DNA of 64,000 nt from Calothrix brevissima NIES-22 (GTDB taxonomy: Bacteria; Cyanobacteriota; Cyanobacteriia; Cyanobacteriales; Nostocaceae): NCBI RefSeq assembly GCF_002367995.1, contig NZ_AP018209.1:1-64000 (forward strand), given 5' to 3'. Numbering within the stretch: position 1 is the first letter of the stretch; every line of letters begins with the position of its first letter. The position numbers and the translations under genes are program-made. Of the stretch, positions 1-8,434 are shown one piece after another. The notes under the pieces were generated by a model. It was given only the letters and a program-made list of their open reading frames with translations. It was not told where the DNA came from and did not search any database.

Positions 1-27
1 TGTCACTGTAAGCATAAGATGAGCAAC
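1..27. repeat. Left terminal inverted repeat of the Tn7-like element
   Basis: The 27 bases match the reverse complement of 5917-5943 with one mismatch. The outermost bases are TGTCACTG. Confidence 0.9.
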
Positions 28-74
28 TTGCTCAGTTTATGCTTTCATGCGCGGGTTGTTCATCTTATGCTTAC
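28..74. promoter_or_regulatory. Subterminal TnsB-binding-type repeats, left end
   Basis: Two further copies of the end motif lie at 28-46 (TTGCTCAGTTTATGCTTTC) and 55-74 (GTTGTTCATCTTATGCTTAC). Both point opposite to the copy in the terminal repeat, so the left end carries one copy facing out and two facing in. The role as transposase binding sites is inferred from Tn7-family architecture. Confidence 0.6.
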
Positions 75-434
75 AAAAAGGAAAGGGAAGCACCGTCCAA
101 CAGTCAAATCAAATTCGTGGAGGTATGAACAATATTGCTGCTTTACCGCCAGCTTACCATCACACTTCAATAAGCAAAGAAATTCAAACACAAAGGGGAC
201 AGGATGGATTATACATTTTGTTCTTTACAGCTAGGGTCTTTGGGGGGGCACAGGGATTTGTATATAGTGAACAGGCTAAAATTCCCCATCAAAATTTATT
301 TTTAGGATATCGATTAAGGGTAAAACATGCAATCAATTCCTATTGGTATTATGTCACGATTGGAGATTAAGCTCATACAATTTAAATGCCAGGGATAGTA
401 GTTGAAGGCTAATGAGAATTGTTAATTATGGAAA
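75..434. other. Non-coding left-end region of the transposon
   Basis: Between the end repeats and the cargo gene I see no convincing gene. The open frames here lack a ribosome binding site and recognisable protein character. I found no CRISPR-like repeat in it. Confidence 0.5.
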
Positions 435-989
435 ATGATGAAATTGAAGACTGCGATATTTGCGAGTGTCATTTTATTTGGAACTCAGCTTGGTATGGAA
501 CCAAGCAAAGCTATCCCTGCGTCAGATGCCGCGCCACAGACTCAACTTTCTCCAACCGTGATATTAGGATTTGCTGGGGTTTTGCAACCGGACTGTGTTC
601 GACAGGTTGAAGCAGGTGAATATCGCTGTGCGAAGCGTTGGGCAGAAGTAACCCATTTGCTCAAATCATTGGTTTATCAAGATGTTGAATCGCAACTTAT
701 TCCACCCCTTCAACATCAACTGGCGATCGCAGATCAATCCTGGCATCAGTTTCAAACACAACACTGCCAACAGTTAACTCAACGCTTACGCAATACGCCA
801 GATTTTCCAATTGCAACATCTATCTGTTTAGCGCGATTAAATAACGATCGCATTCTAGAATTGCAGAGAGAAGGCGAGGTTATAACTCCCAGTAGCTCAG
901 GTCTGGGTTCAACTGATTACACTCGGCATGATCGAGAGAATTTCCAAACCCTCAACAGGGTTAATTCCCAGCTTGTAACACCACCTTAA
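435..989 (+). CDS. Secreted LprI-like (DUF1311-type) protein, transposon cargo
   Basis: The 184-residue product starts with a hydrophobic signal-type segment (about residues 5-25, ending near SKA). The mature part has the pattern of the lysozyme-inhibitor LprI / DUF1311 family: a helix with W..FQ...CQQLTQ (about 103-115), then SICLARLNNDRILELQ (about 129-144), with paired cysteines. Family members are periplasmic or exported; some inhibit lysozyme. It is the only cargo of the transposon and converges on tniQ, overlapping its 3' end by about 80 bp, which suggests the left end was compacted. The start could also be the next codon, ATG at 438. The family call is moderately sure; the function is inferred. 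Confidence 0.6.
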   Translation: MMKLKTAIFASVILFGTQLGMEPSKAIPASDAAPQTQLSPTVILGFAGVLQPDCVRQVEAGEYRCAKRWAEVTHLLKSLVYQDVESQLIPPLQHQLAIADQSWHQFQTQHCQQLTQRLRNTPDFPIATSICLARLNNDRILELQREGEVITPSSSGLGSTDYTRHDRENFQTLNRVNSQLVTPP

Positions 990-1826
990 AAACGTAGTGA
1001 GAGTAGGTTTTCGCCAATATTTAGCTAGCGGAGTATGGTTATAAGAAGAAGTCTCACTAAGTGTTGGCAGAGCGGCGAAAATCTGTCCGACAGATTGAGC
1101 AGCCCACTTGTCCCAATCGAACCGAGATCCGTGAGATTTAGCAGTATTATCGAAAAACCGACCCAGCCATGCATTACAAGCACAACAATAACCAAGAGAA
1201 TGACAATCTAGATTGAGAAATTTTTGAAAACAACCACAGTACAAGCAGCGCAATTGTAGGTAACGTTGGTGAACTGGACAAACACTAACAGCTTCTATTG
1301 TCCACAACAAAGGGTGATAAATAGGTTTTCCAGCTTCACGCCAGTCTTGATAACAACCAGGACACCAACGTTGTTCAGTATGGAAAATATGATTGAAGTT
1401 AAGCCGCCAGGAATGCCATTGGAGTAAAGTCAGAAAACTCAGATCCCGCCTAGCAGTTAATTTTTCAACGATGGCAACTACCTTTGAAACATGTTGCGTT
1501 CGGTCTAACCAAAATTTAGCAGACTGCTGTTGTAAAAGTGCAGGCTCCCGATGCCAAGCATTGATGAGCATTTTGATAGCATCATCAGCTTTCAACAAAT
1601 CCGGTGGTTGGTTGCTTTGGATAAATAACGGCGTAATTTTATAGCGAATTAAACTAGCAACCTCGACACCATGTGCAGCAGCCAAGCGCTGTAAGTAACT
1701 AGTAAAACTTTCAACTGTGGGTGTACCAAAACCTATTGGTTGAAGAGAGTAAAGATGACTGCGTTTTGGAAGTTGGTTCATTGTTAAGTCCCAAGACTCA
1801 TAATTAGCCAAACTTTCAACCGACAT
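909..1826 (-). CDS. tniQ: TniQ family transposition protein
   Basis: This is the target-selection factor of Tn7-like elements, which links a target-binding factor to TnsC. The start chosen is the ATG at 1826 (MSVESLANY...), which gives about 305 residues and overlaps the end of tnsC by 11 bp; the longer frame upstream only shadows tnsC. The middle holds the TniQ zinc-binding motifs: CPGC, then CPVHQRY, CLYCGC and CCAC. It is shorter than a typical TnsD (about 500 residues) and longer than the tiny type V-K TniQ, and no second TniQ/TnsD is present. Whether it reads DNA itself or needs a partner encoded elsewhere cannot be told. Confidence 0.85.
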   Translation of the reverse strand: MSVESLANYESWDLTMNQLPKRSHLYSLQPIGFGTPTVESFTSYLQRLAAAHGVEVASLIRYKITPLFIQSNQPPDLLKADDAIKMLINAWHREPALLQQQSAKFWLDRTQHVSKVVAIVEKLTARRDLSFLTLLQWHSWRLNFNHIFHTEQRWCPGCYQDWREAGKPIYHPLLWTIEAVSVCPVHQRYLQLRCLYCGCFQKFLNLDCHSLGYCCACNAWLGRFFDNTAKSHGSRFDWDKWAAQSVGQIFAALPTLSETSSYNHTPLAKYWRKPTLTTFLRWCYKLGINPVEGLEILSIMPSVIS

Positions 1827-2922
1827 TTTCACCACCTCCAACAGGACGACGTTGAGGTTTAGTGTTACCAGTAGCAGAACGACGAGATTGAGTTTTGGTT
1901 GTCTGGGATGTGCTATGTGTAACTGACACCTGATGAGATTCCAAACCCAAAGCAATTCTCAAAGCGGAACTATCCGAGGTCAACTCAAGTTGCTTTTCTC
2001 CCAATCTTGTTTCATTGACGATAATTATGCATTGTTCATGAGAGTAAGCAGAAGATATAAGGTGCGACAGAGTGAGAGTTTTAGCTCCCTGGTGTAACGC
2101 CGTTGCCAATGCTTGAGATAACCAATCTTTGAGAATACCGACACAACCGAAACTGCGTTCGTAGCAAAAATCCCAGTATTGAAGTAAATCAGGCTCTTCC
2201 TCAAAAGGTAAATGACGTTGGAAAGTTTGAACAACACCTCTGAAAGCTTTTAAATCTTCTTCATTCTCAGCTTTGTACCGTTCAAAATGAATATCCAAGC
2301 TGCGTCTGCATAACTGGGCACTCAAGTTACGAAGTATTAACAAGTCATAAGTACCTGCTAGTACAAATTTGACCCCAGTCAGGTTTGCTAGGGACTTAAT
2401 ACAGTCCGTCTGGTCACGTAATTTGCGTCCACTGGCAACTTTACTGAGATTTTGTGCTTCATCAATGCAAAAAACTTTCAGACGACGATGTTTAAGTGCA
2501 GCTTCTAATGATGTTTTCAACTTCAAATTAGTGATTCGACCAGAACCAGGTAACTGAATGCATGGGTCTTGGAGAACGCCCAGAGCACGTAGATAAAAAT
2601 CTTTCCAATCAAAATTACTAAATTCAGGGGTAGCTACTTCGATATTAGCGATAGGAATAAAACCTTTATCTAGCTCCATTTCTTTTTGAAAAGAACCTAG
2701 TAACTTTTGTGTGATGCGACGTAATAATGTGGTTTTCCCTACACCTGTTGGGCCAAATAAAAATATTAAAGAAAAGAACGCTGGGTCATCAATTGCATTT
2801 TTGAGTTTCTCTGCTGCTCTTAATAATTTGGGATGTGCCATTGTATATTGCTGAAAATAAGCAATTTTGTCAGCAATAGGTAGAGTTAGTAATTCTTGAG
2901 GAAAGCTATAATCATGTGCCAT
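1816..2922 (-). CDS. tnsC: TnsC-like AAA+ ATPase (TniB family)
   Basis: The 368-residue product is the ATP-dependent regulator that bridges target selection and the transposase. It has Walker A GPTGVGKT at residues 57-64 and Walker B VFCIDEAQ at about 150-157. A basic, low-complexity C-terminus (about 335-365) may contact DNA or transposase. The start ATG overlaps the TAA stop of tnsAB (TAATG), and the gene runs 11 bp into tniQ, so the three genes should be translationally coupled. Assignment is firm from the motifs and gene order. Confidence 0.92.
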   Translation of the reverse strand: MAHDYSFPQELLTLPIADKIAYFQQYTMAHPKLLRAAEKLKNAIDDPAFFSLIFLFGPTGVGKTTLLRRITQKLLGSFQKEMELDKGFIPIANIEVATPEFSNFDWKDFYLRALGVLQDPCIQLPGSGRITNLKLKTSLEAALKHRRLKVFCIDEAQNLSKVASGRKLRDQTDCIKSLANLTGVKFVLAGTYDLLILRNLSAQLCRRSLDIHFERYKAENEEDLKAFRGVVQTFQRHLPFEEEPDLLQYWDFCYERSFGCVGILKDWLSQALATALHQGAKTLTLSHLISSAYSHEQCIIIVNETRLGEKQLELTSDSSALRIALGLESHQVSVTHSTSQTTKTQSRRSATGNTKPQRRPVGGGENVG

Positions 2923-5690
2923 TAGAACTCTCCATAATATTCAAGGGTTTCTGTGGCATATGCACTTAAATGGCTGACTCTTTCACAATTTTTATCTTCA
3001 TTAGTCGAGTCATTTTCTGGAGAATCATTATTTTCTGCTGCCGGAAATTCTCCTACATGTAAACTTGGTTCGGGGAGGAAATTATTTTGAATCATTTTGT
3101 GAACTTTTTCATGTTCAGCATCGCGCAAGCGTTGTTTGAGAATAGCGCCTTCTTGAGCATGTTTTGAGTTTAAAAATTCTACTAGTTCTCTATCATTGAT
3201 TGTTAACTTTCGCCCATAATTGCGTTGGCGCTGATTAAGTTCTGCACTGACGAGCCGGATTTCTTTTTCGGAACGTCCTTGGAAGTATTGATAGTAAGAA
3301 GAAATGCATTTGACCCACTGTCCTTGTGCCAGTGCATAGGCAATTCCTGCATTCCAAGGGTCGTAACGAACCCACAGCATTGATTTCTCGATTTCTGGGT
3401 CACGGAATACATCTGCCCAGTAATAAATATTGTGTATTTTGACACCCTTTCCTGGCTGAACTTTACGCTTTCGTTGATCGGGTGCTGGTAGAGTCAGAAT
3501 CTGGAATAATTCGTCATTTGCCACTCTTCGGTGTAAGCGACTTCCACCTGTTGCTAGTCCAGTGACAAAAGCATCATGGGGACTAGTACCTAATGCCGGA
3601 TGCAATCGTTGGTCATAAACTGAATATGCCCATTCGCAAAAGGCAGAGTACAGTTGTTCTAATGTCCAAATTGCTAATCTTTCTGGACTGACAGATTTGG
3701 TGACTTGACGGTGAAGGCGTTTGATTTGGGTGTTACCTTGCAACTCATGAATAAACTGCGTATTCGCGGTGCCAAATAGTCTTTCAACAATTGAACCAAA
3801 CCGAGCATATGCTGGCGGGCGATACTTCAGCGTGCAAGTATAAGATGCTAATAATTGTTCAAAATAGTGACTGTGAAATTCTTTTCCGTTATCGACAACA
3901 ATATTTTGCGGAAACCGTCCAAATCTGGCGACGCATATGCGAATTACCATCATACAATCACGGTAGCTTGGCTCATCGAAGGTCAGGTAAACTGATAAAA
4001 TTCTTCGACTATATGCATCAACCATAAAGGTTGCCCAAGGACGACCTAAATTGTGATGAATTGAGTTGTTTGTAGCAATATAACAATTAGTTAGAGATTC
4101 GAGGGAACTGACTAATTCAATGTCAATTTGAGTATGGTCAATATGGACAATCTCGAAGGGACGACTACCATGTTGTGGAGTAGTTTGCTCTAATTCCCAA
4201 TAAAATGGTTCTTCGGCAATAGCGGCTCGATTACCAAGACGTTTTCTGGTTTGATTGTGCCCGCTTCGTTGTTTAATCGCTTGGCAAAATGTGATTCTCG
4301 ATGGTGGTTTCAATGGGGGTTCATGGTTTTGGCACGCTAAGACAAATGCCTCGTAAACCCGTAATTTTCTGCGTTGTTTGGGTGTTTCATAATGCTCTAT
4401 GATAAATTCGAGCATAAATTCTTGGGTTTGAGAATCAATTTTGGGAGTACGATTGCCTTTACTTTTATGCTTGGGCAGTAATCCCAGGTATCCATGACCA
4501 TAGATGAGTAAGGCTTTTTGGTATTGAGTACGCCAACGACGGACTGTGCTGCTTGGATATGCTCTCGGATTATCTCCTAAGTATGGTTGTATTAAATTGT
4601 AGCGACGGTTGGCTTCGATAATATCTTCACAAGTTGCATGTTTAATAATTTCCGTCGCTGCTGCTTTAATATTTGAGGTTTGTGTTGTCTCAACTCCCAC
4701 AATTTTACCTGTATCAATCAATGCTGTGAATGCTGCATTTGGTAGTTCTATAAGTTTGCCATCTGCACGTAATAATCCAGTAGTAGTCGTCCCAGTATTT
4801 ACTATTTCCCATGACTCTCCATCCCAATAAATATTAGTACCTACTGCTATTTGGAGTAATATTTGATTACTAGTTTGGGTTTTTGACTCGATTGAGTTAA
4901 GATGCTCATAAGATAAAGCAACATCTTGGTTAATAAATACGAGTACGGTTTCTGGTTGTGAGAGTTTGACTTGATTCAGTTCTACGTAAAGTTTATCTGT
5001 GGCTATTAACCAATAAAGAACATCGGGATTTATTTCTTCTATTTGTAACAGTTCTGCCAGGGTTATTCCTGGATAATTTTTTACCGTGGCTCTAATCAAG
5101 CTAGGCTCGGTTTCGTCTAGAATTTCTGATGAGTATCCGAAATAATCTGATAGCCAAATTAGATTTTGTTGAAACTTCCAATTAATCAAAGCATCTGACC
5201 ATACGTGAAAGTCTAAGCCTTGAAGACGAGCGTATTCTTCACCTGGGGGACAATGCCATTTGCCATCTGGGCTTTTGCAATAGCGATTTGGGTTCAATTC
5301 GGTCAGCTTGTTGAGTTCTAGTTCGGTTTTGCATTCCTCCCAAAAAGCTGAATCTGTCCGAATTATAAAGAAATCGGGTGTGTACTGGTGTCTGTTTTTT
5401 CGCCCGTTTTTGCTTTGATAGACTAATTCTATTGCTGGCGGTTGGTCGTAATATTCGAGTACAGATGGGTCATGTTCTAGTTCATAAATACGTGCTAATT
5501 CGTTATGATGGCTCTCAAATTGAATAGTCACTCCCATTTTTCTTGAGGGGTAACTGCCACATACGTTTTTTCTTGCCCCGGTTACTCGACGAGATGGGTT
5601 GGCGCTGCGAATCTCCTCAATTATTGCCTGCGCTGCTTGACTGAGGTCTTGTTGACGGCACCAGTTGTTAAATTCTTGCTTGCCAAGCAT
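2922..5690 (-). CDS. tnsAB: TnsA-TnsB fusion transposase
   Basis: One chain carries both strand-cleaving activities. Residues 1-200 are TnsA-like: a nuclease core with E59, D106 (TPDFF) and E119/K121 (EECK), used to cut the 5' ends. Residues about 400-760 are a TnsB-type DDE integrase: D at about 517 (HIDH), D at about 599 (VVDNGKEF) and E at about 635 (VERLFG). The fusion predicts cut-and-paste movement rather than cointegrates. I chose the ATG at 5690 (MLGKQEFNNWC), because that N-terminus resembles other cyanobacterial TnsAB proteins. A GTG at 5750 would add 20 residues. Known TnsAB fusions occur in cyanobacterial Tn7-like elements and in some type I-B CASTs. Confidence 0.92.
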   Translation of the reverse strand: MLGKQEFNNWCRQQDLSQAAQAIIEEIRSANPSRRVTGARKNVCGSYPSRKMGVTIQFESHHNELARIYELEHDPSVLEYYDQPPAIELVYQSKNGRKNRHQYTPDFFIIRTDSAFWEECKTELELNKLTELNPNRYCKSPDGKWHCPPGEEYARLQGLDFHVWSDALINWKFQQNLIWLSDYFGYSSEILDETEPSLIRATVKNYPGITLAELLQIEEINPDVLYWLIATDKLYVELNQVKLSQPETVLVFINQDVALSYEHLNSIESKTQTSNQILLQIAVGTNIYWDGESWEIVNTGTTTTGLLRADGKLIELPNAAFTALIDTGKIVGVETTQTSNIKAAATEIIKHATCEDIIEANRRYNLIQPYLGDNPRAYPSSTVRRWRTQYQKALLIYGHGYLGLLPKHKSKGNRTPKIDSQTQEFMLEFIIEHYETPKQRRKLRVYEAFVLACQNHEPPLKPPSRITFCQAIKQRSGHNQTRKRLGNRAAIAEEPFYWELEQTTPQHGSRPFEIVHIDHTQIDIELVSSLESLTNCYIATNNSIHHNLGRPWATFMVDAYSRRILSVYLTFDEPSYRDCMMVIRICVARFGRFPQNIVVDNGKEFHSHYFEQLLASYTCTLKYRPPAYARFGSIVERLFGTANTQFIHELQGNTQIKRLHRQVTKSVSPERLAIWTLEQLYSAFCEWAYSVYDQRLHPALGTSPHDAFVTGLATGGSRLHRRVANDELFQILTLPAPDQRKRKVQPGKGVKIHNIYYWADVFRDPEIEKSMLWVRYDPWNAGIAYALAQGQWVKCISSYYQYFQGRSEKEIRLVSAELNQRQRNYGRKLTINDRELVEFLNSKHAQEGAILKQRLRDAEHEKVHKMIQNNFLPEPSLHVGEFPAAENNDSPENDSTNEDKNCERVSHLSAYATETLEYYGEF

Positions 5691-5785
5691 AATTTTAGGT
5701 GAGGAGAGAGTGTTGCTTGCCAATGTCTCTCCTACTGTTGATCTCAGCACAATGCTGTATATTTATGAACAAAGTGTTGAAAATG

Positions 5786-5943
5786 TTTGCGCAACTTATA
5801 CTTTCTCAATCATATTTTTGCTCAACTTATACTTTCAAGACTCGTGGATTTGCTTGTTACTCCTGACGAAATTAATACTGTTTCCAGCAATCTGTTGCTC
5901 AACTTATGCTTTCACAGTTGCTCATCTTATGATTACAGTGACA
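5786..5943. repeat. Right end of transposon: TIR and TnsB-site repeats
   Basis: There are four copies of the end motif in the same orientation: 5786-5805 (TTTGCGCAACTTATACTTTC), 5817-5836 (TTTGCTCAACTTATACTTTC), 5894-5913 (GTTGCTCAACTTATGCTTTC) and the terminal repeat at 5917-5943. The closely packed terminal pair and spaced inner pair resemble the asymmetric ends of Tn7. The promoter of tnsAB must lie in or next to this array, so binding could also repress it (inference). Confidence 0.75.
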
Positions 5944-6310
5944 ACTCACAATTGAAATACCAGATGAACTAGTCGGGCGTTTAGAACCTTTGCAAAGTCG
6001 TTTACCTGAATTGCTTTGGCGATTGTTGGATAGCGATCCCAAACAAACAACTGAGCAGTCAAAAGTTAATATAGGAACTGTAGAAATTGCCGAAGTTTAT
6101 GTGGAAGTGCTGGATTTCTTAATTAAGCGTCCAACGCCAGAAGAAATTGTTGAGTTTAAAGTTTCGCCCCATACACAAATGCGGCTGCAAGTATTATTAG
6201 AAAAGAACCGTTCTGGTTCACTCACTCCAATAGAAATAGCAGAATTAGATGTGTACGAGCAATTAGAACATATGATGATTTTACTCAAGGCGCGCGCTAG
6301 GGAAAAGTAA
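5944..6310 (+). pseudogene. 5'-truncated gene upstream of HNH nuclease, cut by transposon
   Basis: The frame is open straight from the transposon tip, reading IEIPDELVGRL then the track-visible part that begins at a TTG at 5990. No ATG or GTG is available downstream of the tip, and a stop lies in the last codon of the transposon in this frame. The N-terminal wording (I-E-I-P-D-E-L) is that of a protein start, so only a few residues were lost. The product (about 120 residues) is helical and acidic, and sits 9 bp ahead of the HNH gene. Such pairs are common in cyanobacteria and look like toxin-antitoxin-type cassettes, but the role is not known. A TTG restart could rescue a shortened protein. 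Confidence 0.7.
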
Positions 6311-6319
6311 TCAAATAAG

Positions 6320-6733
6320 ATGACATCTAATTCAATTTCTACAGAACTTAGGAAGCTGGTCATAAGTAGAGCTTCAGGACGCTGTGAATATTGTTTAATC
6401 CATCAGGATTATTCAATTTATACTCATGAAGTAGATCATATTATTGCTGTGAAACATGGAGGAGAAACTGCATCTGAAAATTTAGCGCTTTCATGCCTAT
6501 CATGCAATCGTCATAAAGGTTCTGATTTCGCTACTATCGATGCAGCTACAGGAGAAATTGTCCCATTATTTAACCCACGCCGTCAAATTTGGGATGAACA
6601 TTTCTATTTTGATAAAGCGAGAATTGAGGGAAAAACTCAGATTGGAAAAGCTACTGCAAAATTACTTCAGTTCAATATTCCCAATCGTGTGCTGCAAAGG
6701 CAAGTATTAATGAGCCAACAACAATATCCGTAA
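6320..6733 (+). CDS. HNH endonuclease
   Basis: The 137-residue protein has a complete HNH core: CEYC (residues 18-21), THEVDHIIAVKHGG (about 34-47), then ENLALSCLSCNRHKG (about 53-67). Two CxxC pairs would bind the structural zinc, and VDHI carries the catalytic histidine. The family cuts DNA; many small cyanobacterial members are single-domain and of unknown use. It follows the truncated gene by 9 bp and probably shared its transcript. Insertion of the Tn7-like element upstream may have removed its promoter. Confidence 0.88.
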   Translation: MTSNSISTELRKLVISRASGRCEYCLIHQDYSIYTHEVDHIIAVKHGGETASENLALSCLSCNRHKGSDFATIDAATGEIVPLFNPRRQIWDEHFYFDKARIEGKTQIGKATAKLLQFNIPNRVLQRQVLMSQQQYP

Positions 6734-6898
6734 GTATTGATTGCATACCTGATTGAGTAGTAAAATTAGATTTAATTAATTGTTGTTACAGTAGAGCATT
6801 GAGTAAAGCTAATTTATCGGGAGCATTATTTTCAGTCAAGTTACAACATTATTCAAAGTTAAAAACTAACACTATTCTTTTAATTAATTGAATAAAAA

Positions 6899-7921
6899 AT
6901 GATAGAGAGCGCAGAATCTTTACCACCGATTAAATTAATTCCGATTGAAGATGCCACAGTTAATAGAGAGTCAGGAAGTAGTAAAAGGAATACTTTAAAA
7001 ACTCCGCCAACTGATATTCGGTGGGTGAAAGTATTAGAATTCTTACGTAGCAACAATCTTGCATCCAACAGCCGCAAGCTTTATGAACGCGAACTCAAGC
7101 GATTTTTGGGATGGACGCAGTTGCACTATCATGAACTGCGATCGCGTCATATAGGTCTGTACAAACAATACTTGATGGAACAAGTGTGTACAGACGCAGG
7201 TAAACCACTTTCCAAAAGCAGTATTAATGCTGGATTGGCAGCTATCAAGAGTTTCTTCAAATGGTTGAGTCTCACCTACCCGGAGATGATGACTACAAAT
7301 CCCACACAGGGAGTCAAGCTAGAAAAAGTACCTCTGCCACCTGCTCAAAGTTTAACAGCAGAACAGATGGAATCAGTGTGGTCAGCTTTGGAATATTTAG
7401 GCGAAACAAAGGTTCGGGATACCGCACTGGTTCATATTCTCAGTCATGGACTCCGCGCTGGGGAAGTAGTGAATTTAAATGTCGGGTCATTTGATGGTAA
7501 GTTGCTGTTCTTACCTGACACAAAGACCGCCCAACCTCGCTTGGTACCTTTAAGAAAAGAAAGTAGAGAGGTGGTTGCAGAGTATTTGCAATGGCGAGAG
7601 GCACAGGGGGAAGTTTTAACTAGCCTCAGTCCACTGATGATTTCGCATCATCCATCATATCTTGGAGAACGCCTTTCTTATCACGGTATTTACTTTGCTG
7701 TGGAGAAAATTGGGGAATTAGCAAGCATTGAAGACTTGCATCCTCATCAATTTCGTCATACTTATGCTACTGATTTGTTGTTACTGGGTGTAGATCCGAC
7801 TCATGCCCGAAAACTGACTGGACATACTAGCGAGAAGGCTTTTCGACGGTATACACTTCGCAGTGAGCAAGAAGCGGCAATCTCTGCTTACTATCGTGCC
7901 ATAGGTGAAGAGGAAGAATAA
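6899..7921 (+). CDS. Tyrosine recombinase (XerC/D-like integrase)
   Basis: The 340-residue protein has a SAM-like core-binding domain (about residues 42-145) and a catalytic domain with R186 (GLRAGE), H283xxR286 (HPHQFRH), H309 (GHT) and Y318 (RRYT). All visible active-site residues are present, so it should be active. It would resolve plasmid multimers or move a cassette. The 165-bp gap upstream is AT-rich and holds no gene. It is diverged from the second recombinase at 13484-14413, which suggests separate sites. The start is the ATG at 6899. Confidence 0.88.
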   Translation: MIESAESLPPIKLIPIEDATVNRESGSSKRNTLKTPPTDIRWVKVLEFLRSNNLASNSRKLYERELKRFLGWTQLHYHELRSRHIGLYKQYLMEQVCTDAGKPLSKSSINAGLAAIKSFFKWLSLTYPEMMTTNPTQGVKLEKVPLPPAQSLTAEQMESVWSALEYLGETKVRDTALVHILSHGLRAGEVVNLNVGSFDGKLLFLPDTKTAQPRLVPLRKESREVVAEYLQWREAQGEVLTSLSPLMISHHPSYLGERLSYHGIYFAVEKIGELASIEDLHPHQFRHTYATDLLLLGVDPTHARKLTGHTSEKAFRRYTLRSEQEAAISAYYRAIGEEEE

Positions 7922-7957
7922 AAGGGTATAGGGTGTAGGGTGTGGGGTGTAGTAAAA
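7921..7957. repeat. Short tandem heptamer repeat (GGGTGTA type)
   Basis: Runs of GGGTGTAGGGTGTGGGGTGTAG follow the recombinase stop. They are a typical cyanobacterial short tandem repeat. Confidence 0.75.
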
Positions 7958-7994
7958 ATGCAAAATTTAATATAGCGTTTTGCTTAAATAAATA

Positions 7995-8372
7995 ATGAAT
8001 GAGCAAACATCAATGCAGTCATATCAGGATTTAAAAGCTTGGCAAGAAGCTATGAATTTAGCAGAAGAATGTTATGAAGTTACAAAAGAATTTCCCAAAG
8101 AAGAAACCTATGGCATGATTTCACAAATACGGAGAGCTTCTGTTTCTGTCCCAGCTAATATTGCCGAGGGCTATGGTAGAAGAACAAGAGGTGAATATAT
8201 TCAATTTCTCTACATAGCTCAAGGGTCACTTAAAGAACTTGAAACTCATCTTTTATTGTCTATTCGTGTCAGATTAGCTATTGCTGAAGACATAAATCCA
8301 GTTCTTAATCAGTGTAAATTAGTTGGCAAAATTCTATTAGGTTTAATTCGGTCTCTTGAAGGTAGAGGATAA
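7995..8372 (+). CDS. Four-helix bundle protein (S23/Avd-like)
   Basis: The 125-residue protein matches the bacterial four-helix-bundle family first seen as 23S rRNA intervening-sequence proteins: YQDLKAWQEAMNLAEE at the N-terminus, then QIRRASVSVPANIAEG (about 47-62) and ARRTRGEYI-like text after it. Relatives include the Avd accessory protein of diversity-generating retroelements, but no reverse transcriptase or template/variable repeat pair is nearby, so an Avd role is not supported. The start may be the ATG at 8013. It sits between two heptamer repeat tracts in opposite orientation. Confidence 0.8.
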   Translation: MNEQTSMQSYQDLKAWQEAMNLAEECYEVTKEFPKEETYGMISQIRRASVSVPANIAEGYGRRTRGEYIQFLYIAQGSLKELETHLLLSIRVRLAIAEDINPVLNQCKLVGKILLGLIRSLEGRG

Positions 8373-8394
8373 CAGAGTGTGGAGTATTTATGAT

Positions 8395-8432
8395 TTTTCT
8401 ACACCCTACACCCTACACCCCACACCCTTACT
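8395..8432. repeat. Short tandem heptamer repeat (inverted copy)
   Basis: The run ACACCCTACACCCTACACCC is the reverse complement of the tract at 7921-7957, so the four-helix-bundle gene is bracketed by inverted copies. Confidence 0.7.
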
Positions 8433-8434
8433 CT

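Larger units (their letters stand above)
1..5943. mobile_element. Compact Tn7-like transposon (TnsAB-TnsC-TniQ)
   Basis: The element is bounded by 27-bp terminal inverted repeats (1-27 and 5917-5943) that start TGTCACTGTAAGC and differ at one base. Inside are a TnsA-TnsB fusion, a TnsC-like AAA+ ATPase and a TniQ protein, all on the minus strand reading from the right end, plus one plus-strand cargo gene at the left end. Extra copies of the end motif lie inside both ends, as expected for TnsB binding sites. No cas gene or CRISPR array lies in the element or the window, so a CAST is not supported. Base 1 is the left tip, so the left flank and the target duplication cannot be seen; the right flank begins ACTCA. 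The right end interrupts a gene. Element identity is firm; target choice is unknown. Confidence 0.9.

Noticed and set aside
1-5943. CRISPR-associated transposon (CAST)
   Set aside because: The TnsAB-TnsC-TniQ set resembles type I-B and I-D CASTs, but no cas gene, Cas12k, CRISPR repeat or crRNA-like sequence was found in the element or window.
7995-8372. Avd protein of a diversity-generating retroelement
   Set aside because: No reverse transcriptase or template/variable repeat was found, and the family is widespread outside retroelements.
7921-8432. CRISPR array from regular ACACCC/GGGTGT repeats
   Set aside because: The repeats are 7-bp tandem units without spacers, a known class of cyanobacterial short tandem repeat.
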